Below, piece by piece: positions 1-7,480 of a DNA stretch of 28,398 nucleotides. The notes under the pieces were generated by a model, which was not told the origin of the DNA, searched no databases, and saw only the letters and a list, made by a program, of their open reading frames with translations. Position numbers and translations under genes: made by a program. The stretch is from Desulfobacteraceae bacterium (lineage in GTDB: Bacteria; Desulfobacterota; DSM-4660; Desulfatiglandales; B25-G16), in assembly GCA_030615565.1 (NCBI GenBank), contig JAUWZC010000004.1, forward strand, positions 1 to 28,398, written 5' to 3'. The stretch's first letter is position 1, and every line of letters starts with the position of its first letter.

Positions 1-2
1 TA

Positions 3-176
3 TTCGACGTGAATGTGTGGATTGATTATCCAAATCAGGTAAGCTCCATTTATGGGGGATATGGTCCCGGATTGTATTTTTATGTGGAAGCCACAGAAAT
101 TGAGCAATTCGCTGAACAATTGCAGATGGAACTGGACGGACGCGGTTCATACTTTCCGGCGACAAATAGCAAATGA
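3..176 (+). CDS. 3' end of an unrecognised gene (partial)
   Basis: An open frame enters from the left edge and reads 57 residues to a TGA. It begins FDVNVWIDYP and ends SYFPATNSK. The stretch GPGLYFYVEATEIEQFAEQL looks like a folded soluble domain, with a beta strand followed by an amphipathic helix. That pattern resembles the end of a vicinal-oxygen-chelate (glyoxalase-like) domain, but this is only a loose impression and I do not assign a family. There is no membrane segment. The sugar-transferase remnant starts about 50 bases further on. Confidence 0.45.
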   Translation, partial: FDVNVWIDYPNQVSSIYGGYGPGLYFYVEATEIEQFAEQLQMELDGRGSYFPATNSK

Positions 177-225
177 AGACCTGGAGCTATGGTATAAATA
201 GCCTGTACAAGACCGCATCTATTGA

Positions 226-504
226 TTTGCGGACTGGCCCATTGGTGAGATTGTCCGGGATGAAAAAGGCCAAGTGGTAAGGTATGAAGATATCCCTGAA
301 TTTTGGGAACGCTTACAGGTACGGCCTGGACTGACCGGTCTTGCCACCATCTATATCCCAAAGGATGCCGCTCCACGCCGTAAATTTAGGTATGATCTCA
401 TCTACATTCAAAAGCAATCCTTCTGGCTGGATGTACGTCTCATAGCCCTGTCCTTCTGGATCAGCTTCCGGGGGAAATGGGAAACCAGGGGCAAAAAGGC
501 ATGA
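226..504 (+). pseudogene. 5'-truncated bacterial sugar transferase remnant
   Basis: The 92 residues read here match the C-terminal part of the bacterial sugar transferase family (WcaJ/PglC-like, undecaprenyl-phosphate sugar phosphotransferase). Family-typical features are PIGEIVRDEKG, then RLQVRPGLTGLATIY, then a basic RRKFRYDLIYI and a terminal hydrophobic WLDVRLIALSFWISFRGKW segment. In the family this region sits at the membrane interface. The N-terminal membrane hairpin and the catalytic part before the VGPRP motif are missing. The frame is closed by TGA at 223-225, and the other frames upstream do not supply the missing half within the window. It is therefore probably a non-functional remnant. 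A short expressed fragment starting at the in-frame GTG near 268-274 cannot be excluded. An intact copy would act in exopolysaccharide or glycan assembly. Confidence 0.75.
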
Positions 505-522
505 ACTGGACTAAGGATATCT

Positions 523-543
523 GTTATTGGTTATTCGTTATTG
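523..543. repeat. Three tandem heptamers (GTTATTG-type)
   Basis: GTTATTG, GTTATTC and GTTATTG follow each other without a gap, directly after the sugar-transferase remnant. Similar short tandem words occur at other gene ends in this window. Confidence 0.6.
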
Positions 544-545
544 GC

Positions 546-574
546 TTGACAAAACTTCCCACCTTTTTTATAGG
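546..574 (+). promoter_or_regulatory. Candidate sigma70 promoter for the FAD reductase gene
   Basis: TTGACA (546-551) is a perfect -35 match. A 17-base spacer leads to TATAGG (569-574), a 4/6 match to the -10 box. The gene start follows about 49 bases downstream, with a weak AAAGG ribosome site at 604-608. Confidence 0.5.
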
Positions 575-622
575 AGTGAGGGTTGATGGCTGAAAATGGA
601 TAGAAAGGACACAAACTGACAA

Positions 623-1777
623 ATGACGAAGGATATTGCAATTATTGGTGGATCGACCGCCGGATTTTTCACTGCCCACCTACTGGCCCGTAAGGGCTGT
701 AAGGTGCGGGTATATGAGAGAGAAGAGGACGTCCGGCTTTCTCCTCGAACCCTCATCGTTACCAGCTATATGAGGGATCTAATGGGATCGCTATCAGAAA
801 GTTCGGTAATAAACGAGATTCGCCGTTTCGAGCTGTTCGCTAATGGACGGGTTGCAGTAATTTCCCTCAAGAGGCCTGACCTGGTTATCGAGCGATCGAA
901 GCTCATTCAGAGGCTGGCAGTGAAGGCAGAAGCGAATGGGGCAAAGGTCTTGACCGGTCACCGTTTCCTGGGTCTGAAACCTAACGGAAAGAACATGAAC
1001 TTCACTATATTACGCAATGGTGGTGGAGGGTGGGTGGAGGAATCAGCAAATGTCCTTGTAGGGGCCGATGGCGCCTTTAGCAAGGTTGCCCAGAGTGCAG
1101 GTTGGCCGAAGCACCTGACTCTGCCACTGTTTCAGGCCGTTGTGAAATTGCCAAAAGATATGCCTTCGGATGCAACTAGAATCTGGTTTGTCCCGGAAGA
1201 CACTCCATATTTCTACTGGCTGATTCCTCACTCGCCGACGCAGGGGGTGCTCGGCCTTATCAGCAAGGAAGAGAGGGAGGGCCATAGCTCCCTCGAACGT
1301 TTCCTTGAGAGAAAGGGTATAGTGCCCATTGACTTTCAGAGTGCCCGGATCCCGCTCTATACAAAATGGATTCCTTCTCATCGAAAGCTCCAAGAAAGCC
1401 ATGTTTATCTGGTAGGAGATGCTGCCGGTCATGTGAAGACCTCCACAATGGGTGGTCTTGTCACCGGTTTTCGGGGAGCACTGGGCGTTGCCGAAGCGAT
1501 TCTCAACGGTGGATCAAGCCGAGAATTGCGAGCCTTGCGAAGGGAGCTAGGCCGCCACATGCTAATGCGCAAGGTTCTTCACAACTTCACTCAGGCAGAG
1601 TACGCTAAGCTCTTGGATATGTTGAATATACCCACCAAACATTCGCTTGGCGTCTTCAACCGCGATGAAACAGACAAGCTTCTTTGGAATCTTTTTCTCA
1701 GAAAACCCCGCCTTTTACTCCTCGGGCTTCGATCCCTCCTAATTAACAAACAATTATTTCGCCTTTTCAGTATCTAA
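623..1777 (+). CDS. FAD-dependent oxidoreductase, geranylgeranyl reductase family
   Basis: This 384-residue flavoprotein has an N-terminal Rossmann motif, IIGGSTAGFF (residues 7-16). The first glycine pair is GG rather than GxG, a variant seen in geranylgeranyl-reductase-like and halogenase-like flavoproteins. A mid-protein VGADGAFSKVA segment follows, and then YLVGDAAGHVKTSTMGG near residue 265-280, the second FAD-binding motif of this family. Family members reduce isoprenoid double bonds (chlorophyll side chain, archaeal lipids, menaquinone tails) or hydroxylate small molecules; the substrate here cannot be read from sequence. There is no signal peptide, and the C-terminus is basic and hydrophobic (RKPRLLLLGLRSLLI), which could touch the membrane. 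It stands alone between the sugar-transferase remnant and a convergent lipoprotein gene. Its base composition looks more GC-rich than the genes to the right. The family call is fairly sure; the function is open. Confidence 0.8.
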   Translation: MTKDIAIIGGSTAGFFTAHLLARKGCKVRVYEREEDVRLSPRTLIVTSYMRDLMGSLSESSVINEIRRFELFANGRVAVISLKRPDLVIERSKLIQRLAVKAEANGAKVLTGHRFLGLKPNGKNMNFTILRNGGGGWVEESANVLVGADGAFSKVAQSAGWPKHLTLPLFQAVVKLPKDMPSDATRIWFVPEDTPYFYWLIPHSPTQGVLGLISKEEREGHSSLERFLERKGIVPIDFQSARIPLYTKWIPSHRKLQESHVYLVGDAAGHVKTSTMGGLVTGFRGALGVAEAILNGGSSRELRALRRELGRHMLMRKVLHNFTQAEYAKLLDMLNIPTKHSLGVFNRDETDKLLWNLFLRKPRLLLLGLRSLLINKQLFRLFSI

Positions 1778-1878
1778 ATCCTGTAACAAGCTCGACAACG
1801 ACTAGTTTGCATAGCTTTAATAATATTTCATTACTGCTGGAGATAAGGATTATGCTTAAAACTATCAGATAACAATCC

Positions 1879-2811
1879 TCAAGGATTTTTACCTGTCACT
1901 ATAATAAGATCAAATACTGAAGGCCAATTTAAGGGTTTAAATGTTGTTTTACCTCCGAGACTCACTACAATCTGTTCTGCTTCATCCTTGAATTCCGGTG
2001 CAAAATATACTGTGTTTCGTAAAAAATTAGATCGGGGAGCGTAACTGATTGATTTTATGTCATAACCAATCTCACTAAGCTTTTTTGCTATCTTTTCAGC
2101 AGAATTTTTACTATCTCTGCTGATCACTTTGATATTTAATTTCTGAATATATTTTCTCAATGCATGTGATTTAGAAGAGAGGGCTTCTTTTTGTCTGGTG
2201 AGTATTTTCACAAGGGATTTATTTTCATATCTAACTTTTTGGTTCTCCTTTGTTAAATTTTTTGTCTGCTCACTTAGGAGCTCATTTTCCTCTCTTAACC
2301 TTGCAAGCTCATTCTCATTTTCCCCTCTCAGCCCTGCAATCTCATTCTCATTTTCCCCTCTCATCCTTTGGTTCTCACCTTTTAACTTCTTTATCTCCTC
2401 ATTCAAGAGCTCATTTTCCCCTCTCAGCCCTGCAATCTTGCTCTCATTTTTCTCTCTCATCCTTTGGTTCTCTTTTATTAAATTATTTATTTTCTCATTC
2501 AAGAGCACATTTTCCTCTCTTATCCTTGCAATCTTGCTCTCATTTTCCTCTCTCATCCTTGCAATCTCATTCTCATTTTCATCTATTATCCTTTGTTTCT
2601 CTTTTCTTAAGGTATTTAAGATATCTATTTGTCTTTGGAGATTTACGTTCTCGGTTCTAACCTTCTCCATCTCATTCATCATTTCATATTTAGGCATTTT
2701 GAATTTTTTTAATTCTTCTTTTGAACTACCATCTATATATTCTAAGGTAGTACAGCCATGAATAAAAAACCCTAATTGCAGGATAAGAATAATTATAAAG
2801 CCTCTGGACAT
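1879..2811 (-). CDS. Coiled-coil lipoprotein with LytR_C-like C-terminal domain
   Basis: This is a 310-residue predicted lipoprotein: a hydrophobic leader ends in IHGC, with the lipid-bearing cysteine at residue 20. Residues about 45-215 form a long charged coiled coil built of 11-residue units such as ENENEIARMRE and ENESKIARIRE. These are grouped into roughly 33-residue super-repeats, each containing a leucine-rich ENELLNEEIKKLKGENQRM type segment. The last 85 residues (IKVISRDSKNSAEKIAKKL ... TVYFAPEFKDEAEQIVVSLGG) resemble the LytR C-terminal domain (LytR_C), which is found in envelope proteins. The start is supported by a strong GGAGGAG site just upstream. The protein would be tethered in the periplasm, with the coil as a spacer. 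The envelope role is inferred and the specific function is unknown. A good promoter lies upstream. Confidence 0.75.
   Translation of the reverse strand: MSRGFIIILILQLGFFIHGCTTLEYIDGSSKEELKKFKMPKYEMMNEMEKVRTENVNLQRQIDILNTLRKEKQRIIDENENEIARMREENESKIARIREENVLLNEKINNLIKENQRMREKNESKIAGLRGENELLNEEIKKLKGENQRMRGENENEIAGLRGENENELARLREENELLSEQTKNLTKENQKVRYENKSLVKILTRQKEALSSKSHALRKYIQKLNIKVISRDSKNSAEKIAKKLSEIGYDIKSISYAPRSNFLRNTVYFAPEFKDEAEQIVVSLGGKTTFKPLNWPSVFDLIIVTGKNP
2271..2620. repeat. Intragenic tandem repeats encoding hendecad coiled coil
   Basis: On the minus strand, near-identical 33-base words (for example those containing TCATTTTCCCCTCTCA on the plus strand) recur in phase. They encode 11-residue heptad/hendecad units and larger units of about 99 bases. 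Near identity at DNA level suggests recent expansion, or gain and loss of units by slippage or recombination. Confidence 0.7.
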
Positions 2812-2866
2812 TTTCTCCTCCAGTATAAAAAGTGCTATTTTATCTATCTTCTAACATTTATATTAA

Positions 2867-2895
2867 ATTTTATCTATCAAGAGGACAAGCGTCAA
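2867..2895 (-). promoter_or_regulatory. Candidate sigma70 promoter for the coiled-coil lipoprotein
   Basis: Reading the minus strand, TTGACG (2895-2890, 5/6) is followed by a 17-base spacer and TAAAAT (2872-2867, 5/6). The start codon lies about 56 bases downstream. Confidence 0.6.
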
Positions 2896-3016
2896 GAAAT
2901 TAAAATTCTTCTTCAAGGATTCCTTTAAATTTTTATTAAAGAAGTATACGGTCGTTCTTGTGAAGGTAGGAGGATAACCCAGGATATAGACGGCAAAGAG
3001 GTTAGGGTATTTTCCC

Positions 3017-3045
3017 TTGACAAAGAAGGGTACATTGGATAAAAG
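3017..3045 (+). promoter_or_regulatory. Candidate sigma70 promoter for the qrc operon
   Basis: TTGACA (3017-3022, perfect) is followed by a 17-base spacer and TAAAAG (3040-3045, 4/6). The qrcA start is 45 bases downstream, preceded by AGAGGA at 3079-3084. Confidence 0.55.
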
Positions 3046-3089
3046 GTCAGCAATTAATTATTGATCAAAAGAGAACAAAAGAGGATCGT

Positions 3090-3725
3090 ATGGATGCTGA
3101 TTCGAAAAAGTTTAGCAGGCCTAAAATAGATGGATGGATATTCTTCTTAGTTGGTTTAATTGCAGCCCTCATTGTTGGATGGATTGTATTTCCTCTTGTT
3201 CTTTACTCTGAAAAGAGTCAACCACTTAGCTTTTCTCACTCCAGTCATGGCCCAGAATCGGATGCTGGATTAGAATGTGAGGAATGCCATTTCTTCTACA
3301 AAGATGGCACGTTTTCTGGAATCCCTGGAATTAGAAAGTGTATGGATTGTCATGAGGATCCGGAATCTCCTTTAAGTGAAGATCCGGAAGAGGTAAAGCT
3401 TTTTACTGATTATGTTGGGCCGGAAAAGGAAATCCCTTGGCTCATCTATTCACGCCAACCAGATTGCGTATATTTCCCTCACATTGCCCATGTAAAGATG
3501 GCTAACATTGAATGTAAGGTCTGCCATGGAGATTTTGCTACAAGAAAAACTCCACCTATATACAAGGTTAATAGATTAACCCGTTATAGTATCGATATCT
3601 GGGGGAGAAATATTGCTGGATATAAGAAAAACACATGGGATAAGATGAAAATGGATGATTGTGCTGACTGCCATAAGAGAAAAGGAAAGGAAAACAACAA
3701 CGCCTGTTTTGTATGTCATAAATGA
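3090..3725 (+). CDS. qrcA: Menaquinone reductase multihaem cytochrome c subunit QrcA
   Basis: This 211-residue periplasmic cytochrome c is held by one N-terminal membrane helix (residues about 16-38). There is no obvious cleavage site, so it is probably an uncleaved anchor. Five CXXCH haem sites are visible: CEECH (63-67), CMDCH (84-88), CKVCH (142-146), CADCH (191-195) and CFVCH (206-210). Extra histidines in FSHSSHG and FPHIAHV are likely distal haem ligands, as in cytochrome c3-like folds. It is the first of four genes in the order cytochrome, molybdopterin-type protein, FeS protein, NrfD protein, which is the order of Qrc. In the characterised Desulfovibrio vulgaris complex, QrcA takes electrons from periplasmic cytochrome c3 and passes them toward menaquinone. 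That complex was reported to hold six haems c, so one site may be missing or altered here. An unpaired Cys126 sits before FPHIAH. Confidence 0.88.
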   Translation: MDADSKKFSRPKIDGWIFFLVGLIAALIVGWIVFPLVLYSEKSQPLSFSHSSHGPESDAGLECEECHFFYKDGTFSGIPGIRKCMDCHEDPESPLSEDPEEVKLFTDYVGPEKEIPWLIYSRQPDCVYFPHIAHVKMANIECKVCHGDFATRKTPPIYKVNRLTRYSIDIWGRNIAGYKKNTWDKMKMDDCADCHKRKGKENNNACFVCHK

Positions 3726-3770
3726 GGTAATTACTCAAAATCTAGTGAATTTCAAACTGCTTGTTCTTTG

Positions 3771-3946
3771 GGCATGGGTGTCTTTTTTTGCCTATGCCCT
3801 TAAATATAACTCAACTTAGTTGTCGTTTCAAAATGGTTTATATAGACGGAACATATGATTCTAAGGCCAAGTTGCTATAAACCATTTTGAAACGACATGG
3901 CAAGGCGCCCTGTTTGAAGGGCATAACAAAAAAAGACACCCATGCC
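3771..3946. repeat. Nested inverted-repeat element, copy 1 (qrcA-qrcB gap)
   Basis: Two nested palindromes fill the gap. The inner arms are 22 bases, 3821-3842 and 3876-3897, perfectly complementary, with the core CGTTTCAAAATGGTTTAT. The loop (3843-3875) is 33 bases. The outer arms are 3771-3801 and 3917-3946. They begin GGCATGGGTGTC and contain a T7 tract, and pair almost perfectly except for a two-for-one base difference next to the tract. The 19-base spacers between inner and outer arms are equal on both sides. As RNA this would fold into a hairpin of about 175 nt inside the qrc transcript. A homologous copy lies at 20584-20794. No protein-coding capacity was seen. Confidence 0.9.
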
Positions 3947-3989
3947 ACTCCTTAAAATTTTGTGCAGATACTAAATAAGGATAGACAAA

Positions 3990-6377
3990 ATGGAATTGAG
4001 CCGAAGGAATTTTATTAAATTTGCCGCTGGAGGATTAGGGGGAACCATGTTGTCCCCACTTCCATGGAAACTTATTGATGATATAGCCATATGGACCCAG
4101 AACTGGTCATGGGTACCAGTGCCGGCTAGAGGGAAATTTTCGTATATAAAAACTGTCTGCACGCTCTGTCCTGGTGCATGCGGTATTGAGGTCAGAAAGG
4201 TTGGCAGCAGAGCAGTAAAGATAGAAGGGAGAAGTGATTATCCAGTAAATCAAGGAGCAATATGCCCTCTTGGCATGGCAGGTCTCCAGATTCTATATAA
4301 TGGAGGGATCCGGTGGAAGGCACCAATGAAAAGGGTTGGACCAAGGGGATCTCAGGAATGGAAAGAAATACCCTGGGATGAGGCTATAGATGAGTTGGCT
4401 ATAAGGATAAAAGGGTTGAGGGATAAGGGAAATCCAGAAAAACTAGCGGCTATTGATGGAAATCAGTCTCGGTCTACCATGGCCCTTCTCATTAAAAGAC
4501 TAATCAACTCTATTGGAAGCCCAAACTACATGTTTATGCCACGAGAAGAAGATACCCATGCTACGGCTAATTTCCTTATGCAGGGAACTAATGGCCCTAT
4601 AGCATTTGATCTGGAAAACGCCGATTTAATATTGAGCTTTGGATGTGGCCTTTTGGATGGATGGGGTGCCCCAGGTAGGATGCTGAGTACATGGAGGCAG
4701 TGGGCCAATAATGGGAAAAAACATAAAACGTATTTGGTACAGGTTGATCCACGGGCCTCAAATACCGCATCAAAGGCTGACCTTTGGCTTGCCCCATTTC
4801 CAGGAACAGAGGCTGCCCTGGCCATGGGTATTGCTCATGTAATTATCAAGGGAAAACTGTATCATAAAAAATTCATCGAAAATCATAGCTTTGGTTTCTA
4901 TGATTGGTTTGATGAAAAAGGAGTTGAACATAAGGGATTTTCAAAAATTGTTTTAGAAAAATACTCTCCCCAGATGGTAGAAAATATCACAGGAATAAAG
5001 AGGCGAGTAATTATTGAGGTAGCCAAAAAGTTTGCGTCAGCTCATGCCCCTATTGCCATTGCTGGAAAGGGGAAAGGTACACTGCCTGGTAGTTTATATG
5101 AGTTTATGGCTGTACATGCCCTTAATGCACTAAAAGGAAGAGTAAATAAAGAAGGAGGGTCTCTAATAACAGATGATGTTCCTTTGGCTCAATGGTCGGA
5201 TGTAGAATATGATTCAGTGGCCAAGGATGGCCTTATAAAAGAAAGGGTAGATTGTGCTGGAACTCCACAATACCCGTTTTCAAGGAGCCTTATACATAAG
5301 TTTACAGATGCGATAAATAGTGGCCATGGCTCCCCTATTGATACACTTCTATTGTGTTCTGCAAATCCTGTTTATACTATCCCAGACAGCCAGAGTTTTA
5401 TCGAGGCACTGGCAAAAATACCCTTTATTGTGAGCTTCTCTCCGTTTATGGATGAAACCTCCCTTATGGCAGACCTGATACTCCCTGATCATACCCATCT
5501 TGAGAAGATAGTTGATATTGTATGGCCAACCGGGATTCAATACCCCCTTTATGCCCTTTCTCAGCCAGTGGTAAAACCGATTTATAGGACAAAACACAGT
5601 GGGGATGTGATCATATCCTTGGCAGATAGGATAGGTGGACAAGTTGCCGGTTCCTTTCAGTGGACTAATTTTGAAGAGGCCTTAAAGGAGAGGGTCAGAG
5701 GGCTTTATGATTCAGGGAATGAGAAGGTTTCCTGGGCGGACATTAAGAAAAATGGATACTGGTATATTCCTGCCCACTCCTTTGGCAGATGGACAGATAT
5801 CTTCAAAACGCCAAGCAAAAAATTTGAATTTTTCTCCACTGAAATAGAGCTGGCCCTTAAAGCCTATTCAAAGGAAAAATCATTTGATAATGCCCTCATA
5901 AATTTGGGCATAAGCTCCAAGGGAGATGAAGTATATATGCCTCACTACGAAGAGATAAAATCAGGCGCAGATAAGAAGGAATATCCCTTGCTTCTTTTCC
6001 CTATGGAATTAATCAACCTAGCAAGTGGATGGATAGGAAATCCACCATTTTTAAATAAAACACTTTTCAATCATCAACTTAAAAGAGATGATCTTTTTGT
6101 GGAGGTTAACCCAAAAACAGCCTCTCAATATCGCTTAAAGGAAGGCTCAAAGGCTATTATAAGGTCCCCTAAGGGCGAGTTAAAGGTAAGGATTCATCTT
6201 TTTGATGGGGCTATGCCCGGTGTTATCTTTGTCCCTTTTGGTCTTGGACATACTGCCTATGATAAACACCTAAAGGGAAAGGGTGTCAACCCTAATAAGA
6301 TAATTGACCAGGTCGAGGATCCCTTGAGTGGGCAACCTGTCTGGTGGAATACCAGGGTTGAGTTGATTAAGATATAA
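3990..6377 (+). CDS. qrcB: Menaquinone reductase molybdopterin-family subunit QrcB
   Basis: This 795-residue member of the DMSO reductase/molybdopterin oxidoreductase superfamily starts with a twin-arginine leader (SRRNFIKFAAGG), so it is exported folded to the periplasm. Residues 40-64 (SWVPVPARGKFSY ... CTLCPGAC) match the Qrc/Psr type. C57, C60, C64 and C92 form a [4Fe-4S] quartet. Molybdopterin-binding-like domains follow (LILSFGCGLLDGWG, VDPRASNTASKADLW, LLLCSANPVYTIPD). The C-terminal dinucleotide-binding barrel begins around FVEVNPKTASQYRL. The usual position of a molybdenum-ligating residue reads DGNQSRSTM, with no Cys or selenocysteine. This agrees with what is known for Qrc, whose B subunit carries no molybdenum and is thought to be structural or electron-conducting rather than catalytic. 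AAGGA at 3976-3980 precedes the start. Confidence 0.9.
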   Translation: MELSRRNFIKFAAGGLGGTMLSPLPWKLIDDIAIWTQNWSWVPVPARGKFSYIKTVCTLCPGACGIEVRKVGSRAVKIEGRSDYPVNQGAICPLGMAGLQILYNGGIRWKAPMKRVGPRGSQEWKEIPWDEAIDELAIRIKGLRDKGNPEKLAAIDGNQSRSTMALLIKRLINSIGSPNYMFMPREEDTHATANFLMQGTNGPIAFDLENADLILSFGCGLLDGWGAPGRMLSTWRQWANNGKKHKTYLVQVDPRASNTASKADLWLAPFPGTEAALAMGIAHVIIKGKLYHKKFIENHSFGFYDWFDEKGVEHKGFSKIVLEKYSPQMVENITGIKRRVIIEVAKKFASAHAPIAIAGKGKGTLPGSLYEFMAVHALNALKGRVNKEGGSLITDDVPLAQWSDVEYDSVAKDGLIKERVDCAGTPQYPFSRSLIHKFTDAINSGHGSPIDTLLLCSANPVYTIPDSQSFIEALAKIPFIVSFSPFMDETSLMADLILPDHTHLEKIVDIVWPTGIQYPLYALSQPVVKPIYRTKHSGDVIISLADRIGGQVAGSFQWTNFEEALKERVRGLYDSGNEKVSWADIKKNGYWYIPAHSFGRWTDIFKTPSKKFEFFSTEIELALKAYSKEKSFDNALINLGISSKGDEVYMPHYEEIKSGADKKEYPLLLFPMELINLASGWIGNPPFLNKTLFNHQLKRDDLFVEVNPKTASQYRLKEGSKAIIRSPKGELKVRIHLFDGAMPGVIFVPFGLGHTAYDKHLKGKGVNPNKIIDQVEDPLSGQPVWWNTRVELIKI

Positions 6378-6389
6378 TCTTTAGTATTT

Positions 6390-6536
6390 CGGTTGCGGTT
6401 AGGGTGACGGAGCCCGCCCTGTTAAAATAGTTCCCTTCGAGAAATTTAACAGGGCACGTATCGGTTAATGGTTAAGTCAACGTGGAAATAAAAACACGAA
6501 TTACGTTACCGAAAAACGAAACGAGCATCGCAACCG
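6390..6536. repeat. Structured qrcB-qrcC intergenic region with inverted repeats
   Basis: An outer 8-base pair of arms, CGGTTGCG (6390-6397) and CGCAACCG (6529-6536), encloses further structure. A perfect 11-base stem GCCCTGTTAAA (6416-6426) with TTTAACAGGGC (6445-6455) has an 18-base loop. A weaker nested set pairs TCGGT/ACCGA (6461-6465, 6508-6512) and AACGT/ACGTT (6479-6483, 6503-6507). There is no T tract after the 11-base stem, so it is not a typical terminator. It could affect mRNA stability or set subunit ratios. Another small hairpin, GAGGTT/AACCTC (6595-6613), sits about 30 bases ahead of qrcC. Confidence 0.6.
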
Positions 6537-6642
6537 TAACCCATAAACGTTAACATAATTATAAACTATTACACAGAGGTGGGATTGTAGTTTAGAGGTT
6601 AAATAAAAACCTCATGACGGTTCTCGGGGTAAAGGATAGGTA

Positions 6643-7401
6643 ATGAAAAAGGAAAAGTATACTAAAGGCAATAAATACGGGATGGTTATTGATTTAGATA
6701 AGTGTATTGGTTGTGGTATATGCACTATTGCCTGTGCCTCTGAAAACAATGTTTCGGTACTTTATGATGAATCAGATAAGACAAGGAACATAACCTGGCT
6801 TCAGATTTACATGGTAACGAATGGAAAAGAGTTTCCAGAAACTGAGGTCGTATATATTCCAAGGCCATGTATGCAGTGTGATAATCCACCATGTGTACCT
6901 GTTTGCCCGGCAACAGCAACAAGAAAAGATCCAAACACGAGAATAGTAAGTCAGATCTATACAAGGTGTATAGGCTGTAGATACTGCATGGCTGCATGTC
7001 CATATCATGCACGGTATTTTAACTGGTTTGATCCCTTATTCCCTGAAGGCATGGATAGATACCTCTCTCCAGAGGTTTCTCCGAGGATGCGAGGCGTGGT
7101 AGAGAAGTGTACCTTCTGCCACCACAGGCTCATGAGGGCCAAGGCAAAGGCATATGCAGAGGGTAGAAGAGATCTAAAAGAGGATGAATATATTCCTGCA
7201 TGTGTCCAGGCCTGCCCTACAAAGGCTATTACCTTTGGTGACCTTAATAAACCCAAGCATAAGGTTTCCAAGCTTATCAAGAGTCCTTATGCCTTCAGAT
7301 TGCTGGAAAGGCTCAATACGGAGCCCAAGGTATATTATATGAGCACTAAAAACTGGGTGAGGCGCATGGCAGATAACTATCTGGAAGGTGAGTTTAAATA
7401 A
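6643..7401 (+). CDS. qrcC: Menaquinone reductase iron-sulfur subunit QrcC
   Basis: This 252-residue ferredoxin-like electron-transfer subunit has four cysteine quartets arranged as in the FeS subunits of Psr, Nrf, Qrc and alternative complex III. They are C21/24/27/31 (CIGCGICTIAC), C76/79/84/88 (CMQCDNPPCVPVCP), C109/112/115/119 (CIGCRYCMAACP) and C156/159/187/191 (CTFCHH ... CVQACP). All four positions of each quartet are cysteine, so four cubane clusters are possible. There is no signal peptide; partners of this type are co-exported with the TAT-bearing subunit, here QrcB. It would wire QrcA/QrcB to the membrane subunit QrcD. The start has AAAGGA upstream. It is separated from qrcB by 265 bases of structured DNA, which is long for subunits of one complex. 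Confidence 0.9.
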   Translation: MKKEKYTKGNKYGMVIDLDKCIGCGICTIACASENNVSVLYDESDKTRNITWLQIYMVTNGKEFPETEVVYIPRPCMQCDNPPCVPVCPATATRKDPNTRIVSQIYTRCIGCRYCMAACPYHARYFNWFDPLFPEGMDRYLSPEVSPRMRGVVEKCTFCHHRLMRAKAKAYAEGRRDLKEDEYIPACVQACPTKAITFGDLNKPKHKVSKLIKSPYAFRLLERLNTEPKVYYMSTKNWVRRMADNYLEGEFK

Positions 7402-7429
7402 TGTCAGTTGCACGTTGTCAGTTGTACGG
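7402..7429. repeat. Tandem 14-base direct repeat after qrcC
   Basis: TGTCAGTTGCACGT is followed immediately by TGTCAGTTGTACGG, starting right after the qrcC stop codon. No function is evident. Confidence 0.65.
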
Positions 7430-7480
7430 TGAATGAAATAAGATGGTTCAATTGGTTAAAAACAAAACAAAGGGTTAATC

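Noticed and set aside
2198..2761. Long plus-strand frames rich in Phe, Ser and Leu opposite the coiled-coil gene
   Set aside because: They are the reverse reading of Glu/Lys/Asn-rich repeats, have no ribosome site, and the minus strand has promoter, ribosome site and lipobox.
2942..3041. A short plus-strand frame ending in a peptide like TQDIDGKEVRVFSLDKEGYIG upstream of qrcA
   Set aside because: It has no start with a ribosome site, begins just after a stop and overlaps the best promoter of the qrc operon, so it is more likely chance or old debris.
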